This document shows positions 8,654 through 14,574 of a stretch of 14,574 nt of DNA, in pieces. The notes under the pieces are model-generated. The model had not been told where the DNA came from, searched no databases, and saw only the letters and a program-made list of their open reading frames with translations. Numbering within the stretch: position 1 is the stretch's first letter; every line of letters begins with the position of its first letter. Source of the DNA: Chloroflexota bacterium (lineage in GTDB: Bacteria; Chloroflexota; Dehalococcoidia; UBA1151; TMED-70); contig PBHA01000015.1 in the NCBI GenBank assembly GCA_002719425.1, positions 1-14,574 of the forward strand. The letters run 5' to 3'. The position numbers and the translations under genes are program-made.

Positions 8654-11173
8654 ATGACACAAAAGACTACTGATTTTAGACTTCCAAAATATGCTTCTCC
8701 TGCTAAGTATCATATTGAATTAAAACCTAATTTAGAACAAAAAACTTTCGAAGGAATCGTTCAAATAGAAATAAATATCCTTGAAAAAACAAATGAAATA
8801 TCACTTAATGTAGCAGACCTTGAGATTCACAAAATTTCAATAAATCAAGATTCCAATATTAAATCAAAAGTTTCAGAATGGGAAATAGATAAAGAGTATC
8901 AAATTATGAAGATTTCATTTGAAGATAATCTATCAGTTGGTCAGCTGATATTGTCTATCAAATACTCTGGGGTTTTAAATGATAAATTAAGAGGTTTTTA
9001 TCATTCAACATTTACTGACAACAATGGAATTAAACAATCTATTGCGACAACTCAGTTTGAATCTACGGATGCAAGAAGAGCATTTCCTTGCTTTGATGAA
9101 CCAGAGTATAAATCAGTTTTTTCTATTTCACTTGTTATTGATAAGAATCTTTTTTGTGTTTCTAATGCAGCAACAAAAAAAGTTAATGAAAATTTTTCTA
9201 AGGGATTAAAAAAAGTAGACTTCGAAGATACAATTCCTATGTCTACTTACTTAGTGGCATTTATCGTTGGTCCTTTTGAGGCATCTAGAACAGTAAAAGT
9301 TTCAGGCACAGAACTAAGAATAATATATCCAATTGGTAAGGGGAATTTATGCGATTTTGCACTTGAACTTGGTGAATATTCATTAAATTATTTCTCTTCA
9401 TATTATAAAATCCCATACCCTGGAGACAAACTTGATATGATTGCTATTCCAGACTTTGCTTTCGGAGCGATGGAGAATCTAGGTTGTATAACTTATAGAG
9501 AAGCGTTATTACTTGTAAATGATAAAGAAGCAACTTCTAATGAATTAATAAGAATAGCTGATGTTATCGCTCATGAAATTGCTCATATGTGGTTTGGTGA
9601 TTTAGTCACAATGAAATGGTGGAATGGAATTTGGCTAAATGAAGCTTTTGCTACATTTATGGCTACAAAGGCTGTTGCAGATTACAAGAAAGAATGGGAC
9701 AGATGGGCTCAATTTTCTTTAGAAAAATCAATGGCATTAGATATAGACTCATTAAACTCTACCAGAGCAATTGAGTATCCAGTGATATCTCCTTCAGATG
9801 CCGATGGAATGTTTGATTTAATAACTTATGAAAAAGGTGGTTCTATATTAAGAATGTTGGAGCAATTTTTAGGTGAAGAGATTTTCAGAGATGGAGTATC
9901 TTTATATTTGACTAAACACTCATATGGAAATACTGAAACAGATGATCTTTGGGAAGCTTTAGAGGAAGTATCAAAGCTTCCCGTAAAAAAAGTTATGGAT
10001 TCTTGGATTTTTCAACCAGGTCATCCTATGATAACTTACTCGGTAAGAGATAAAAACTTATTAGTTTCACAAAAAACTTTTAGATACTTGAATTCAGATC
10101 ATGAGACTTTATGGGGTGTTCCTATTTTTATTAAGTATTTATCAAATAACAAGACAAGGGAAGTTAAGTTTTTACTTGATAAAAAAGAAAATCAAATCGA
10201 ACTAGAAAAAAGTATCGAAAGTATTATGTTGAATTCAAATTCTTATGGATTTTATAGAACAAATACTAAGGATTTTGATTCTATTTATGATGTTTCTCAA
10301 CTTACATCGGAAGAAAAATATTCGATTTTAGATGATTATTGGGGGTTACTAATAAGTGGGTCAATGACAGTTGAAAAATTTCTAGATTTTACAGAAAAAT
10401 TTTACGATGAGTTTGATCCAGATATTTTATCTCTTTTATACTCATGCCTAAGTAGTTTGAGTAAAAACTTACCCAATAAAGAAAGACTAATAAAAGTTGT
10501 ACAAAAAATATTTAAAAACTCTTTATATGAACTTGATAAAATTTCAAAGCGAAGTGTCAGAGAAGCTCAATCTTTGGCTGTTTGCTTTAGAGCTATGGCT
10601 ATTATAACTGAGGATAAAAAAATAAGAGATAAATCAAAAAAAATTCTAGAAGACTATCTTAATGGAAAAACTAATTATGAACCAGATATTGTATCAAGTA
10701 TAATTTCAATAAATGCATATTTTGGGTCCTCTGAGTTATTTAAAACATATTTAGAAAATATGAATAACGCTAAAACTCCACAAGATGAGGTGAGATTTCA
10801 GAGATCTTTATCCCTTTTTCAAAATGATAAAGACATCGAGAAATTATTTTCTCTTATAATTGATAATAAAATCAGATCTCAAGACTCACCTTATTTACTT
10901 GCTTCCTGCTTGAACAATGAAAAAATGGGATGGAAAACTTGGAGTTTTATAGAAAAAAATTGGGATAATCTAACTTCTAAATTCCCTGAGAATTCTATAG
11001 TCAGGATGCTGTCAGGCGTTAGATCATTGAACAAAAGAAAATATTTAAACCACATAAACTCTTTTTTTTCACAAGAAGATAGAATCAAGCAAGGAAAACT
11101 TCAACTAAAGCAACATCTTGAAAAGCTTGAAATTAATGTAAAGTTTAGGGAATCTTTGGAAAATCAAGATTAA
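8654..11173 (+). CDS. M1-family zinc aminopeptidase
   Basis: I place the start at the ATG at 8654 (839 residues) because GGAG at 8644-8647 lies 6 nt upstream; a TTG at 8642 is the alternative. The M1 signature is complete. The GAMEN exopeptidase motif is at 271-275. The zinc site is HEIAH at 307-311, with Glu330 in WLNEAFATF as third ligand and Glu308 as catalytic base. The transition-state Tyr392 is in LITYEKGG. An N-terminal beta-saddle domain and a helical C-terminal domain of ERAP/PepN type flank the catalytic core, and the length fits the aminopeptidase N group. There is no signal peptide, so a cytoplasmic role in removing N-terminal residues from peptides is likely, feeding on imported or recycled protein. 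It shares a divergent intergenic region with ilvD. Its stop overlaps the PAC2 gene stop by 4 bases. Confidence 0.95.
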   Translation: MTQKTTDFRLPKYASPAKYHIELKPNLEQKTFEGIVQIEINILEKTNEISLNVADLEIHKISINQDSNIKSKVSEWEIDKEYQIMKISFEDNLSVGQLILSIKYSGVLNDKLRGFYHSTFTDNNGIKQSIATTQFESTDARRAFPCFDEPEYKSVFSISLVIDKNLFCVSNAATKKVNENFSKGLKKVDFEDTIPMSTYLVAFIVGPFEASRTVKVSGTELRIIYPIGKGNLCDFALELGEYSLNYFSSYYKIPYPGDKLDMIAIPDFAFGAMENLGCITYREALLLVNDKEATSNELIRIADVIAHEIAHMWFGDLVTMKWWNGIWLNEAFATFMATKAVADYKKEWDRWAQFSLEKSMALDIDSLNSTRAIEYPVISPSDADGMFDLITYEKGGSILRMLEQFLGEEIFRDGVSLYLTKHSYGNTETDDLWEALEEVSKLPVKKVMDSWIFQPGHPMITYSVRDKNLLVSQKTFRYLNSDHETLWGVPIFIKYLSNNKTREVKFLLDKKENQIELEKSIESIMLNSNSYGFYRTNTKDFDSIYDVSQLTSEEKYSILDDYWGLLISGSMTVEKFLDFTEKFYDEFDPDILSLLYSCLSSLSKNLPNKERLIKVVQKIFKNSLYELDKISKRSVREAQSLAVCFRAMAIITEDKKIRDKSKKILEDYLNGKTNYEPDIVSSIISINAYFGSSELFKTYLENMNNAKTPQDEVRFQRSLSLFQNDKDIEKLFSLIIDNKIRSQDSPYLLASCLNNEKMGWKTWSFIEKNWDNLTSKFPENSIVRMLSGVRSLNKRKYLNHINSFFSQEDRIKQGKLQLKQHLEKLEINVKFRESLENQD

Positions 11174-12024
11174 TTATTATCTTCTAAATCTTTTAAGAAG
11201 CTTTCAATTTCAGGAGAAAGATCAACTTCTTCGGATCCCTCTGATTGGTTTTCAAATTGCTTTATCATTTCGTTTACTTGATTGTTATTTTGAAGATTTT
11301 TATGTATTTCTATGTACTGATTTTCTCCTTTTTTCCTTTCAGGAAAATCATTTCCAAATTTATAAATATGGGAAAGACTTTCAAGCAGTCGTGTTGTAGC
11401 AAGAAAATCATCGTCAAGTTTAATATAAAGTGGTATATGAACCATTAAAGACATAGTTTCTACCGATAAGTTTTTGTGTAAAATTTGAGAAAGCTGAGAA
11501 GTCATACTAGTTGGACCTGTATATCTAGATTTATTCTTTAGTGTCTCATTAAGGGGAGCTGGGGGGATCCATCCATTATAACTTCCAGTTACTGGTAAGG
11601 GTTTAGTATGAGGAACAGAATCAAACATTCCTCCAATTGAAATATATCTTTTACCTCCTAGACTAGAAATTAGATCAATAATGCTAGCATTAAAGTCTTC
11701 AGCAAAATTATGGGGTTCAAGAAGATACATTAAAAAAATATTTTTTTCAGTTGGATTCTTCTTACCAAAAATTACTGTGTTTGGAACTCTGATTTTTCTT
11801 TCACCTTTTTCATTTAGTATTTCAGGTCTATACCTAGTCATATCGTAATATTTACTAGGTTTTCTTAATTTTCCTATTTCTTCAAGATCAAAGATTTTTA
11901 CTAATCTACTTATTGCGTTATGACCTACATTACCCACGTTTATCCAAGGTCTGAGGATACTTATAAAATGACTATCTTTATATTTTGAAAATGGTATATC
12001 TAGTTCAAATTCTTCTTTATTCAA
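11170..12024 (-). CDS. PAC2-family protein
   Basis: This 284-residue protein matches the PAC2 family (proteasome-assembly-chaperone-like fold). It opens with ILRPWINVGNVGHNAISRL, the usual 'gain of nucleotide-free core' strand-helix start, and contains LISSLGGKRYISIGGMFDSVPHT, the family's second core strand and turn. A C-terminal acidic stretch (ENQSEGSEEVDLSPEIESFLKDLE) looks helical and may be an interaction tail. Bacterial PAC2 proteins are found mainly in actinobacteria and Chloroflexi, and their role is unresolved; no proteasome gene is in the window. The start is TTG with only a weak GGA upstream. An ATG 13 nt earlier (12035-12037 region) is out of frame by one base across a run of seven A, so a homopolymer error or slippage could hide a longer N-terminus. 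Confidence 0.8.
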   Translation of the reverse strand: MNKEEFELDIPFSKYKDSHFISILRPWINVGNVGHNAISRLVKIFDLEEIGKLRKPSKYYDMTRYRPEILNEKGERKIRVPNTVIFGKKNPTEKNIFLMYLLEPHNFAEDFNASIIDLISSLGGKRYISIGGMFDSVPHTKPLPVTGSYNGWIPPAPLNETLKNKSRYTGPTSMTSQLSQILHKNLSVETMSLMVHIPLYIKLDDDFLATTRLLESLSHIYKFGNDFPERKKGENQYIEIHKNLQNNNQVNEMIKQFENQSEGSEEVDLSPEIESFLKDLEDNN

Positions 12025-12112
12025 TATTTTTTTCCATATTCTTTAAGTGAAATTTTACATATATACATAATAAAAATAAACATTAGAAAAAAATATAAAT
12101 ATAAAAAGTCAT

Positions 12113-12140
12113 TGAATTTAAATATTAACATTATTATCAT
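12113..12140 (+). promoter_or_regulatory. Candidate promoter for the structured leader and Nudix gene
   Basis: TTGAAT (12113-12118, 4 of 6 matches to the -35 consensus) and TATCAT (12135-12140, 5 of 6 matches to the -10 consensus) are separated by 16 nt. Transcription from here would begin near 12147 and include the leader's ribosome site and both hairpins. The surroundings are very AT-rich, so chance matches are expected. Confidence 0.35.
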
Positions 12141-12199
12141 TTAAGTAGATGTTTTATCATCAGATAACTAAAACTAGTAATGAAAGGAGGATATTTTAA

Positions 12200-12235
12200 T
12201 TGGATACGAATAATAAGCGAGGTGTTCTTAACTGA
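12200..12235 (+). CDS. Putative 11-residue leader peptide (TTG start)
   Basis: A TTG codon lies 9 nt after AAAGGAGG, the strongest ribosome site in this part of the window, and opens an 11-codon frame encoding MDTNNKRGVLN before TGA. Codons 7-11 lie inside the 5' arm of stem 1, and the stop codon is at the start of its loop. A ribosome translating or stalled here would block stem 1 and free its 3' arm. This arrangement is known from attenuators and ribosome-arrest leaders in general. The peptide has no run of one amino acid that would name an effector. The alternative is that AAAGGAGG serves another purpose. Confidence 0.35.
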   Translation: MDTNNKRGVLN

Positions 12236-12262
12236 AGGCGCCGAGAGGGTTAAGATACCTCC

Positions 12263-12318
12263 ACTAAGAGTGAAATTATCCGGTAAGGATCGCCTTACCC
12301 GATAATTTCACTCTTAGT
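12263..12318. repeat. Near-perfect 25-bp inverted repeat (stem 2)
   Basis: The arms 12263-12280 and 12301-12318 are perfect 18-base inverted copies. After one C-C mismatch, GGTAAGG (12282-12288) pairs with CCTTACC (12293-12299) around the loop ATCG. No T-run follows on either strand, so it does not look like an intrinsic terminator. It could be a structural RNA domain, an RNase III site or a relic of a small palindromic mobile element. Confidence 0.9.
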
Positions 12319-12339
12319 CTTTAAGAGACCTATGAAACA

Positions 12340-12828
12340 ATGATTAGACATTTTACATCTACAGTATTTGTTGTTATTGAAGATAAAATAGCACTTCATT
12401 GGCACAGTAAAGTAAAAATGTGGTTGCCTCCAGGTGGACATGTTGATGAAAATGAAGATCCCGTACAAACAGCTTTAAGAGAGTGTAAAGAAGAAATGGG
12501 TATTGATATAAATATTATTTCAGAACATTCTTACAAATTTAATGATCCTAAATTATCAAATATTTATCCTCCTGAAGCAATATTAATTGAATCTGTTGAA
12601 GATCAAAAAATAGGACCTCATCAGCACATTGATTTTATTTATTTTGCTTATCCTAAAAACTTAAATTTCAATCTTTCTTCCGAATGGATATTGGTCTCTC
12701 AAAAAGACCTCATAAGTGAAACAAAATTTACTAATCCAAATGGAGAACAAATTTCTCCACCGCACGATGTTCTAGTTATAGGAATTGATGCTATAAATAA
12801 ATTAAAAAAACCTAAGAAAAAATCTTAG
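12340..12828 (+). CDS. Nudix hydrolase
   Basis: This 162-residue protein contains a perfect Nudix box, Gx5Ex7REUxEExGU, at residues 33-55, with the Mg-binding RE at 47-48 and EE at 51-52. The preceding MWLPPGGHV is the usual lead-in strand. Nudix enzymes hydrolyse nucleoside diphosphates linked to another group: oxidised nucleotides, dinucleoside polyphosphates, NADH or nucleotide sugars. The sequence does not reveal which. The start ATG is the only good one; an in-frame stop lies 18 nt upstream at 12322. The ribosome site is weak (AAGAGA, 12323-12328, 11 nt away) and lies in the segment that can pair with stem 1, so translation may be controlled by the leader. A three-codon frame, ATG AAA CAA TGA (12332-12343), overlaps the start. 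The last codons encode the 5' arm of the terminator. Confidence 0.92.
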   Translation: MIRHFTSTVFVVIEDKIALHWHSKVKMWLPPGGHVDENEDPVQTALRECKEEMGIDINIISEHSYKFNDPKLSNIYPPEAILIESVEDQKIGPHQHIDFIYFAYPKNLNFNLSSEWILVSQKDLISETKFTNPNGEQISPPHDVLVIGIDAINKLKKPKKKS

Positions 12829-12836
12829 GTTTTTTT
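12804..12836. terminator. Bidirectional rho-independent terminator
   Basis: CCTAAGA (12811-12817) pairs with TCTTAGG (12823-12829) around a loop of five A. Seven A precede the stem and seven T follow it, giving up to 14 base pairs in total. The symmetry makes it an intrinsic terminator on both strands. It serves the Nudix gene and the convergent dehydrogenase ending at 12860. The Nudix stop codon (12826-12828) lies within its 3' arm. Confidence 0.9.
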
Positions 12837-12859
12837 AATTTAGAAACTTAATAAACTAC

Positions 12860-13753
12860 TTAATGCTTCTTAATTTCAACTCCAGCTAAATCTTCAACGT
12901 GCTTTGCTATTGCAGAGTGATCGCTTTTACCTTCTCCCTTAGTTACTAAACTTGTTAAAACTTGTTGTAAGTTTGCTGTAACCTGTAGTGGAATATTTAG
13001 ATCTCTTGCTGCTTCCATCGCATTATTAATATCTTTGTAATGTAATTCAATTCGGAATCCTGGTTCAAAATTTCTATCAACCATCATTGGTGCTTTCGCA
13101 TTTATAACATTTGATCCTGCTAATCCTCCTTGTATTGCTTTATAAACCGTCTCTGGATTTACTCCTGATTTTGCTGCTAAAGCAAGAGCTTCAGCTAAAG
13201 CATGTATATTTGCTCCAACGCAAATTTGGTTGGCTAATTTTGTAACTTGCCCTGCTCCATGTTGTCCGCATAATATTGCTGATTTACCAAGTATATCGAA
13301 TAATGGCTTTGCTTGTTCAAAATCATCGGCTGATCCACCAACCATTATCGCTAATTCACCGGATATAGCAAAGGGTTCTCCTCCTGATACAGGTGCATCT
13401 AGAAAATTAATTCCTTTTTCGGAACATCCAGCTCCAATTCTTTGAGACACTCCTGGAGCAATTGAACTCATATCAACTACAAGGTGTCCTTTAGATGCTC
13501 CATCTGCTACTCCATTTTCTCCTAAAATAGCTGATTCAGCTTGTGGCCCATCTTGAACCATTGTTATTGTAATATTTGTATTTGATGAAGCTTCAGCAGC
13601 AGATTTGCAACCTTTAGCTCCTTCTTTTTCTAGTTCTGCAACAGGTTCCGGAAACAGATCATATACATATAATTCGTAACCTGCTTTCATGAGATTTTTT
13701 GCCATTGGTTTACCCATGATTCCCAATCCTATAAATGCAATTTTCTCAGCCAT
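12860..13753 (-). CDS. Beta-hydroxyacid dehydrogenase, tartronate-semialdehyde-reductase-like
   Basis: This 297-residue protein is a full-length member of the 3-hydroxyisobutyrate dehydrogenase / 2-hydroxy-3-oxopropionate reductase family. The NAD(P) loop is GLGIMG at 9-14. The substrate-binding DAPVSGGE is at 119-126. The catalytic lysine is Lys172 in GQVTKLANQ, and Lys240 in HYKDINNA is also conserved. The length and the wording of these motifs fit GarR/GlxR, which reduces tartronate semialdehyde to glycerate in glyoxylate or aldarate breakdown. 3-hydroxyisobutyrate dehydrogenase is the main alternative. A G-rich ribosome site (AGGGGGG) lies 8 nt before the ATG. It follows the FNR-like gene by 60 bases on the same strand, probably one transcript that ends at the shared terminator. 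Confidence 0.9.
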   Translation of the reverse strand: MAEKIAFIGLGIMGKPMAKNLMKAGYELYVYDLFPEPVAELEKEGAKGCKSAAEASSNTNITITMVQDGPQAESAILGENGVADGASKGHLVVDMSSIAPGVSQRIGAGCSEKGINFLDAPVSGGEPFAISGELAIMVGGSADDFEQAKPLFDILGKSAILCGQHGAGQVTKLANQICVGANIHALAEALALAAKSGVNPETVYKAIQGGLAGSNVINAKAPMMVDRNFEPGFRIELHYKDINNAMEAARDLNIPLQVTANLQQVLTSLVTKGEGKSDHSAIAKHVEDLAGVEIKKH

Positions 13754-13813
13754 AACTTTTCCCCCCTTAATTTTTCATTATTATAAATTTCAATGTTACA
13801 AGAAGAAATAAAT

Positions 13814-14551
13814 TTAATCTTTCCAAAATCTTTCTTCTAAGAATGTGTAGTCAGTATTTTTTAATTTTTCATTAACGTCTTCTATCATTCCAGGATGTCC
13901 ACAAGCATAAACAATAGTTTCACTAGGATTTAGTCCCCACTCTTCCAATCTTTCTAGGAGAATATTGTTAACTCTTCCTTTATAACCTTTCCAGTTATTG
14001 TTTCTTTCTTCATCAGGTCTACTTACTGATGCTTCAAAGGTTACATTATTATTGTTTTCATCTAATGACATCAATTCTTCTTCATAGCCAAACTCATCTA
14101 AGTATGATGCACCCTCTAAAATTATAAAGTTTTTATCTGATGATTCAGATTCTTTGAGGTGTTTTCTCATCATGCTTACGTATGGAGCAATACCAGTAAC
14201 AGTACCAACCATCACGTGATTCTTGAATTCTGGTTTTAGAACAAAAATTCCTTTAGCTCTCAACCTCATCGTGACTGTATCACCAACATTTAGTTCATTT
14301 AATAGAGGTGTTAAATTTCCATCTGGGGGAGGTACTAGTTCAATAAATAGTTCTATTTGATCTTCATCAGGTGAAGATGCAATAGAATATGCTCTCTCAA
14401 TTCCCCCTGAACCAATCGTACAGTATTGCCCTGGCTTGAAATCAAATTTTTGTTCAGGTTTCAACCACATTTTCCACAAATCTTCTGTTAACTGTTCTTT
14501 CTTTGTGAGTTTAGCCCACATAAACTTTCCTTTTACAACGTTTAAAGTCAT
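13814..14551 (-). CDS. Ferredoxin-NADP reductase-like flavoprotein
   Basis: This 245-residue protein has the two-domain FNR fold. The FAD-binding RAYS motif is at 53-56, in ERAYSIASSP. The NAD(P) entry loop GTVTGIAP is at 116-123, where a Val replaces the usual Gly. CGHPGM at 217-222 and an aromatic C-terminal tail (EERFWKD) resemble bacterial Fpr, whose terminal residues stack on the flavin. It has no iron-sulfur domain. Likely roles are NADPH-ferredoxin/flavodoxin exchange or flavin reduction. The start has AGGAGG 8 nt upstream, a strong site. Met11, preceded by AAGGAAAG, is a second possible start and gives the usual length before the first strand. It precedes the hydroxyacid dehydrogenase on the same strand. 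Confidence 0.88.
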   Translation of the reverse strand: MTLNVVKGKFMWAKLTKKEQLTEDLWKMWLKPEQKFDFKPGQYCTIGSGGIERAYSIASSPDEDQIELFIELVPPPDGNLTPLLNELNVGDTVTMRLRAKGIFVLKPEFKNHVMVGTVTGIAPYVSMMRKHLKESESSDKNFIILEGASYLDEFGYEEELMSLDENNNNVTFEASVSRPDEERNNNWKGYKGRVNNILLERLEEWGLNPSETIVYACGHPGMIEDVNEKLKNTDYTFLEERFWKD

Positions 14552-14574
14552 TTGAAAGACCTCCTAATTATTAT

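Larger units (their letters stand above)
12183..12331 (+). ncRNA. Structured leader RNA of unrecognised class upstream of Nudix gene
   Basis: The element starts with a strong AAAGGAGG (12183-12190). Stem 1 pairs 12219-12232 with 12249-12261: 13 base pairs including one G-U, with one bulged U. Its 16-nt loop contains the palindrome GGCGCC (12237-12242). Stem 2 (12263-12318) is a 25-bp hairpin with one C-C mismatch and a 4-nt loop. Bases 12321-12331 (TTAAGAGACCT) repeat 10 of 11 positions of the 3' arm of stem 1 (12250-12260) and so could pair with the 5' arm instead. AAGGCG in loop 1 (12235-12240) is complementary to CGCCTT at the tip of stem 2 (12291-12296), allowing a loop-loop contact. G+C is about 46% from 12218 to 12310, far above its flanks, as expected for structured RNA in an AT-rich genome. 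I recognise no known riboswitch, T-box or leader family. Confidence 0.6.
12025..12339. other. Intergenic region: AT-rich half plus structured half
   Basis: This 315-base gap separates two divergent genes. Bases 12025-12179 are extremely AT-rich and show no coding frame or repeat beyond promoter-like strings. Bases 12180-12339 are much richer in G+C and hold the structured leader described in separate entries. Confidence 0.8.

Noticed and set aside
12226..12255. Integron attC-like core pair (CTTAAC ... GTTAAG)
   Set aside because: The outer bases do not fit RYYYAAC/GTTRRRY, the 16-nt spacing is far below the usual attC size, and there is no integrase or gene cassette array.
12263..12318. Stem 2 as an intrinsic terminator
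   Set aside because: The 3' side continues with CTTTAAGAG and the other strand with GGAGG, so neither has the T-run needed.
12183..12331. Known riboswitch, T-box, retron or CRISPR-like RNA
   Set aside because: I see none of the conserved cores I know (T-box UGGNACC, TPP, SAM, ykkC, c-di-GMP), no reverse transcriptase, and no repeat-spacer pattern.
12200..12342. Programmed ribosome bypass from the leader into the Nudix frame
   Set aside because: An in-frame stop lies at 12322, the gap is over 100 nt, and the Nudix protein already starts at the normal family position.

Overview
The window is AT-rich (roughly 30% G+C), gene-dense bacterial DNA from what looks like a streamlined, free-living heterotroph. 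The gene mix suggests a marine Chloroflexota lineage such as the SAR202 clade: an enolase-superfamily sugar-acid dehydratase, a luciferase-like flavin monooxygenase, a PAC2 protein, a tartronate-semialdehyde-type reductase, and several single catabolic enzymes in loosely ordered pairs. This placement is an inference from gene content and base composition. The window contains no rRNA or other phylogenetic marker to confirm it. I saw no insertion sequence, phage gene, CRISPR array or tRNA.

Layout. 1-525: 3' end of a mandelate racemase/sugar-acid dehydratase gene. 526-1218 (minus): a small beta-propeller protein of SMP-30/NHL type. 1319-3191 (plus): a NYN-domain nuclease followed 4 nt later by an MFS transporter. 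3160-4179 (minus): a TolB-like propeller lipoprotein. 4287-6842 (plus): a luciferase-like monooxygenase and an M20 peptidase, probably one operon. 6839-8536 (minus): dihydroxy-acid dehydratase (ilvD). 8654-11173 (plus): an M1 aminopeptidase. 11170-12024 (minus): a PAC2 protein. 12025-12339: a structured leader region. 12340-12828 (plus): a Nudix hydrolase ending in a terminator hairpin. 12860-14551 (minus): a ferredoxin-NADP reductase-like flavoprotein and a beta-hydroxyacid dehydrogenase.

How the genes may work together. Several enzymes fit the use of sugar acids and other small organic molecules. The propeller protein could be a lactonase feeding the adjacent dehydratase, and the beta-hydroxyacid dehydrogenase resembles tartronate semialdehyde reductase. 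The FNR-like protein next to it could supply electrons to or from the flavin/NADPH pool. The M1 and M20 peptidases, MFS carrier and propeller lipoprotein suit scavenging of peptides and small solutes. Four convergent gene pairs meet with abutting or overlapping stop codons, which shows strong genome compaction.

The most unusual part is 12180-12339. It sits between very AT-rich flanks but is about 46% G+C. It holds a strong Shine-Dalgarno sequence, a possible 11-codon leader peptide with a TTG start, a 13-bp stem-loop overlapping that leader, and a nearly perfect 25-bp hairpin. After the hairpin comes a second copy of one arm of the first stem, just before the Nudix gene. These parts could form competing helices, as in an attenuator or ribosome-sensing leader. 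I do not recognise it as a known RNA class, and it is the best candidate here for an undescribed regulatory element.
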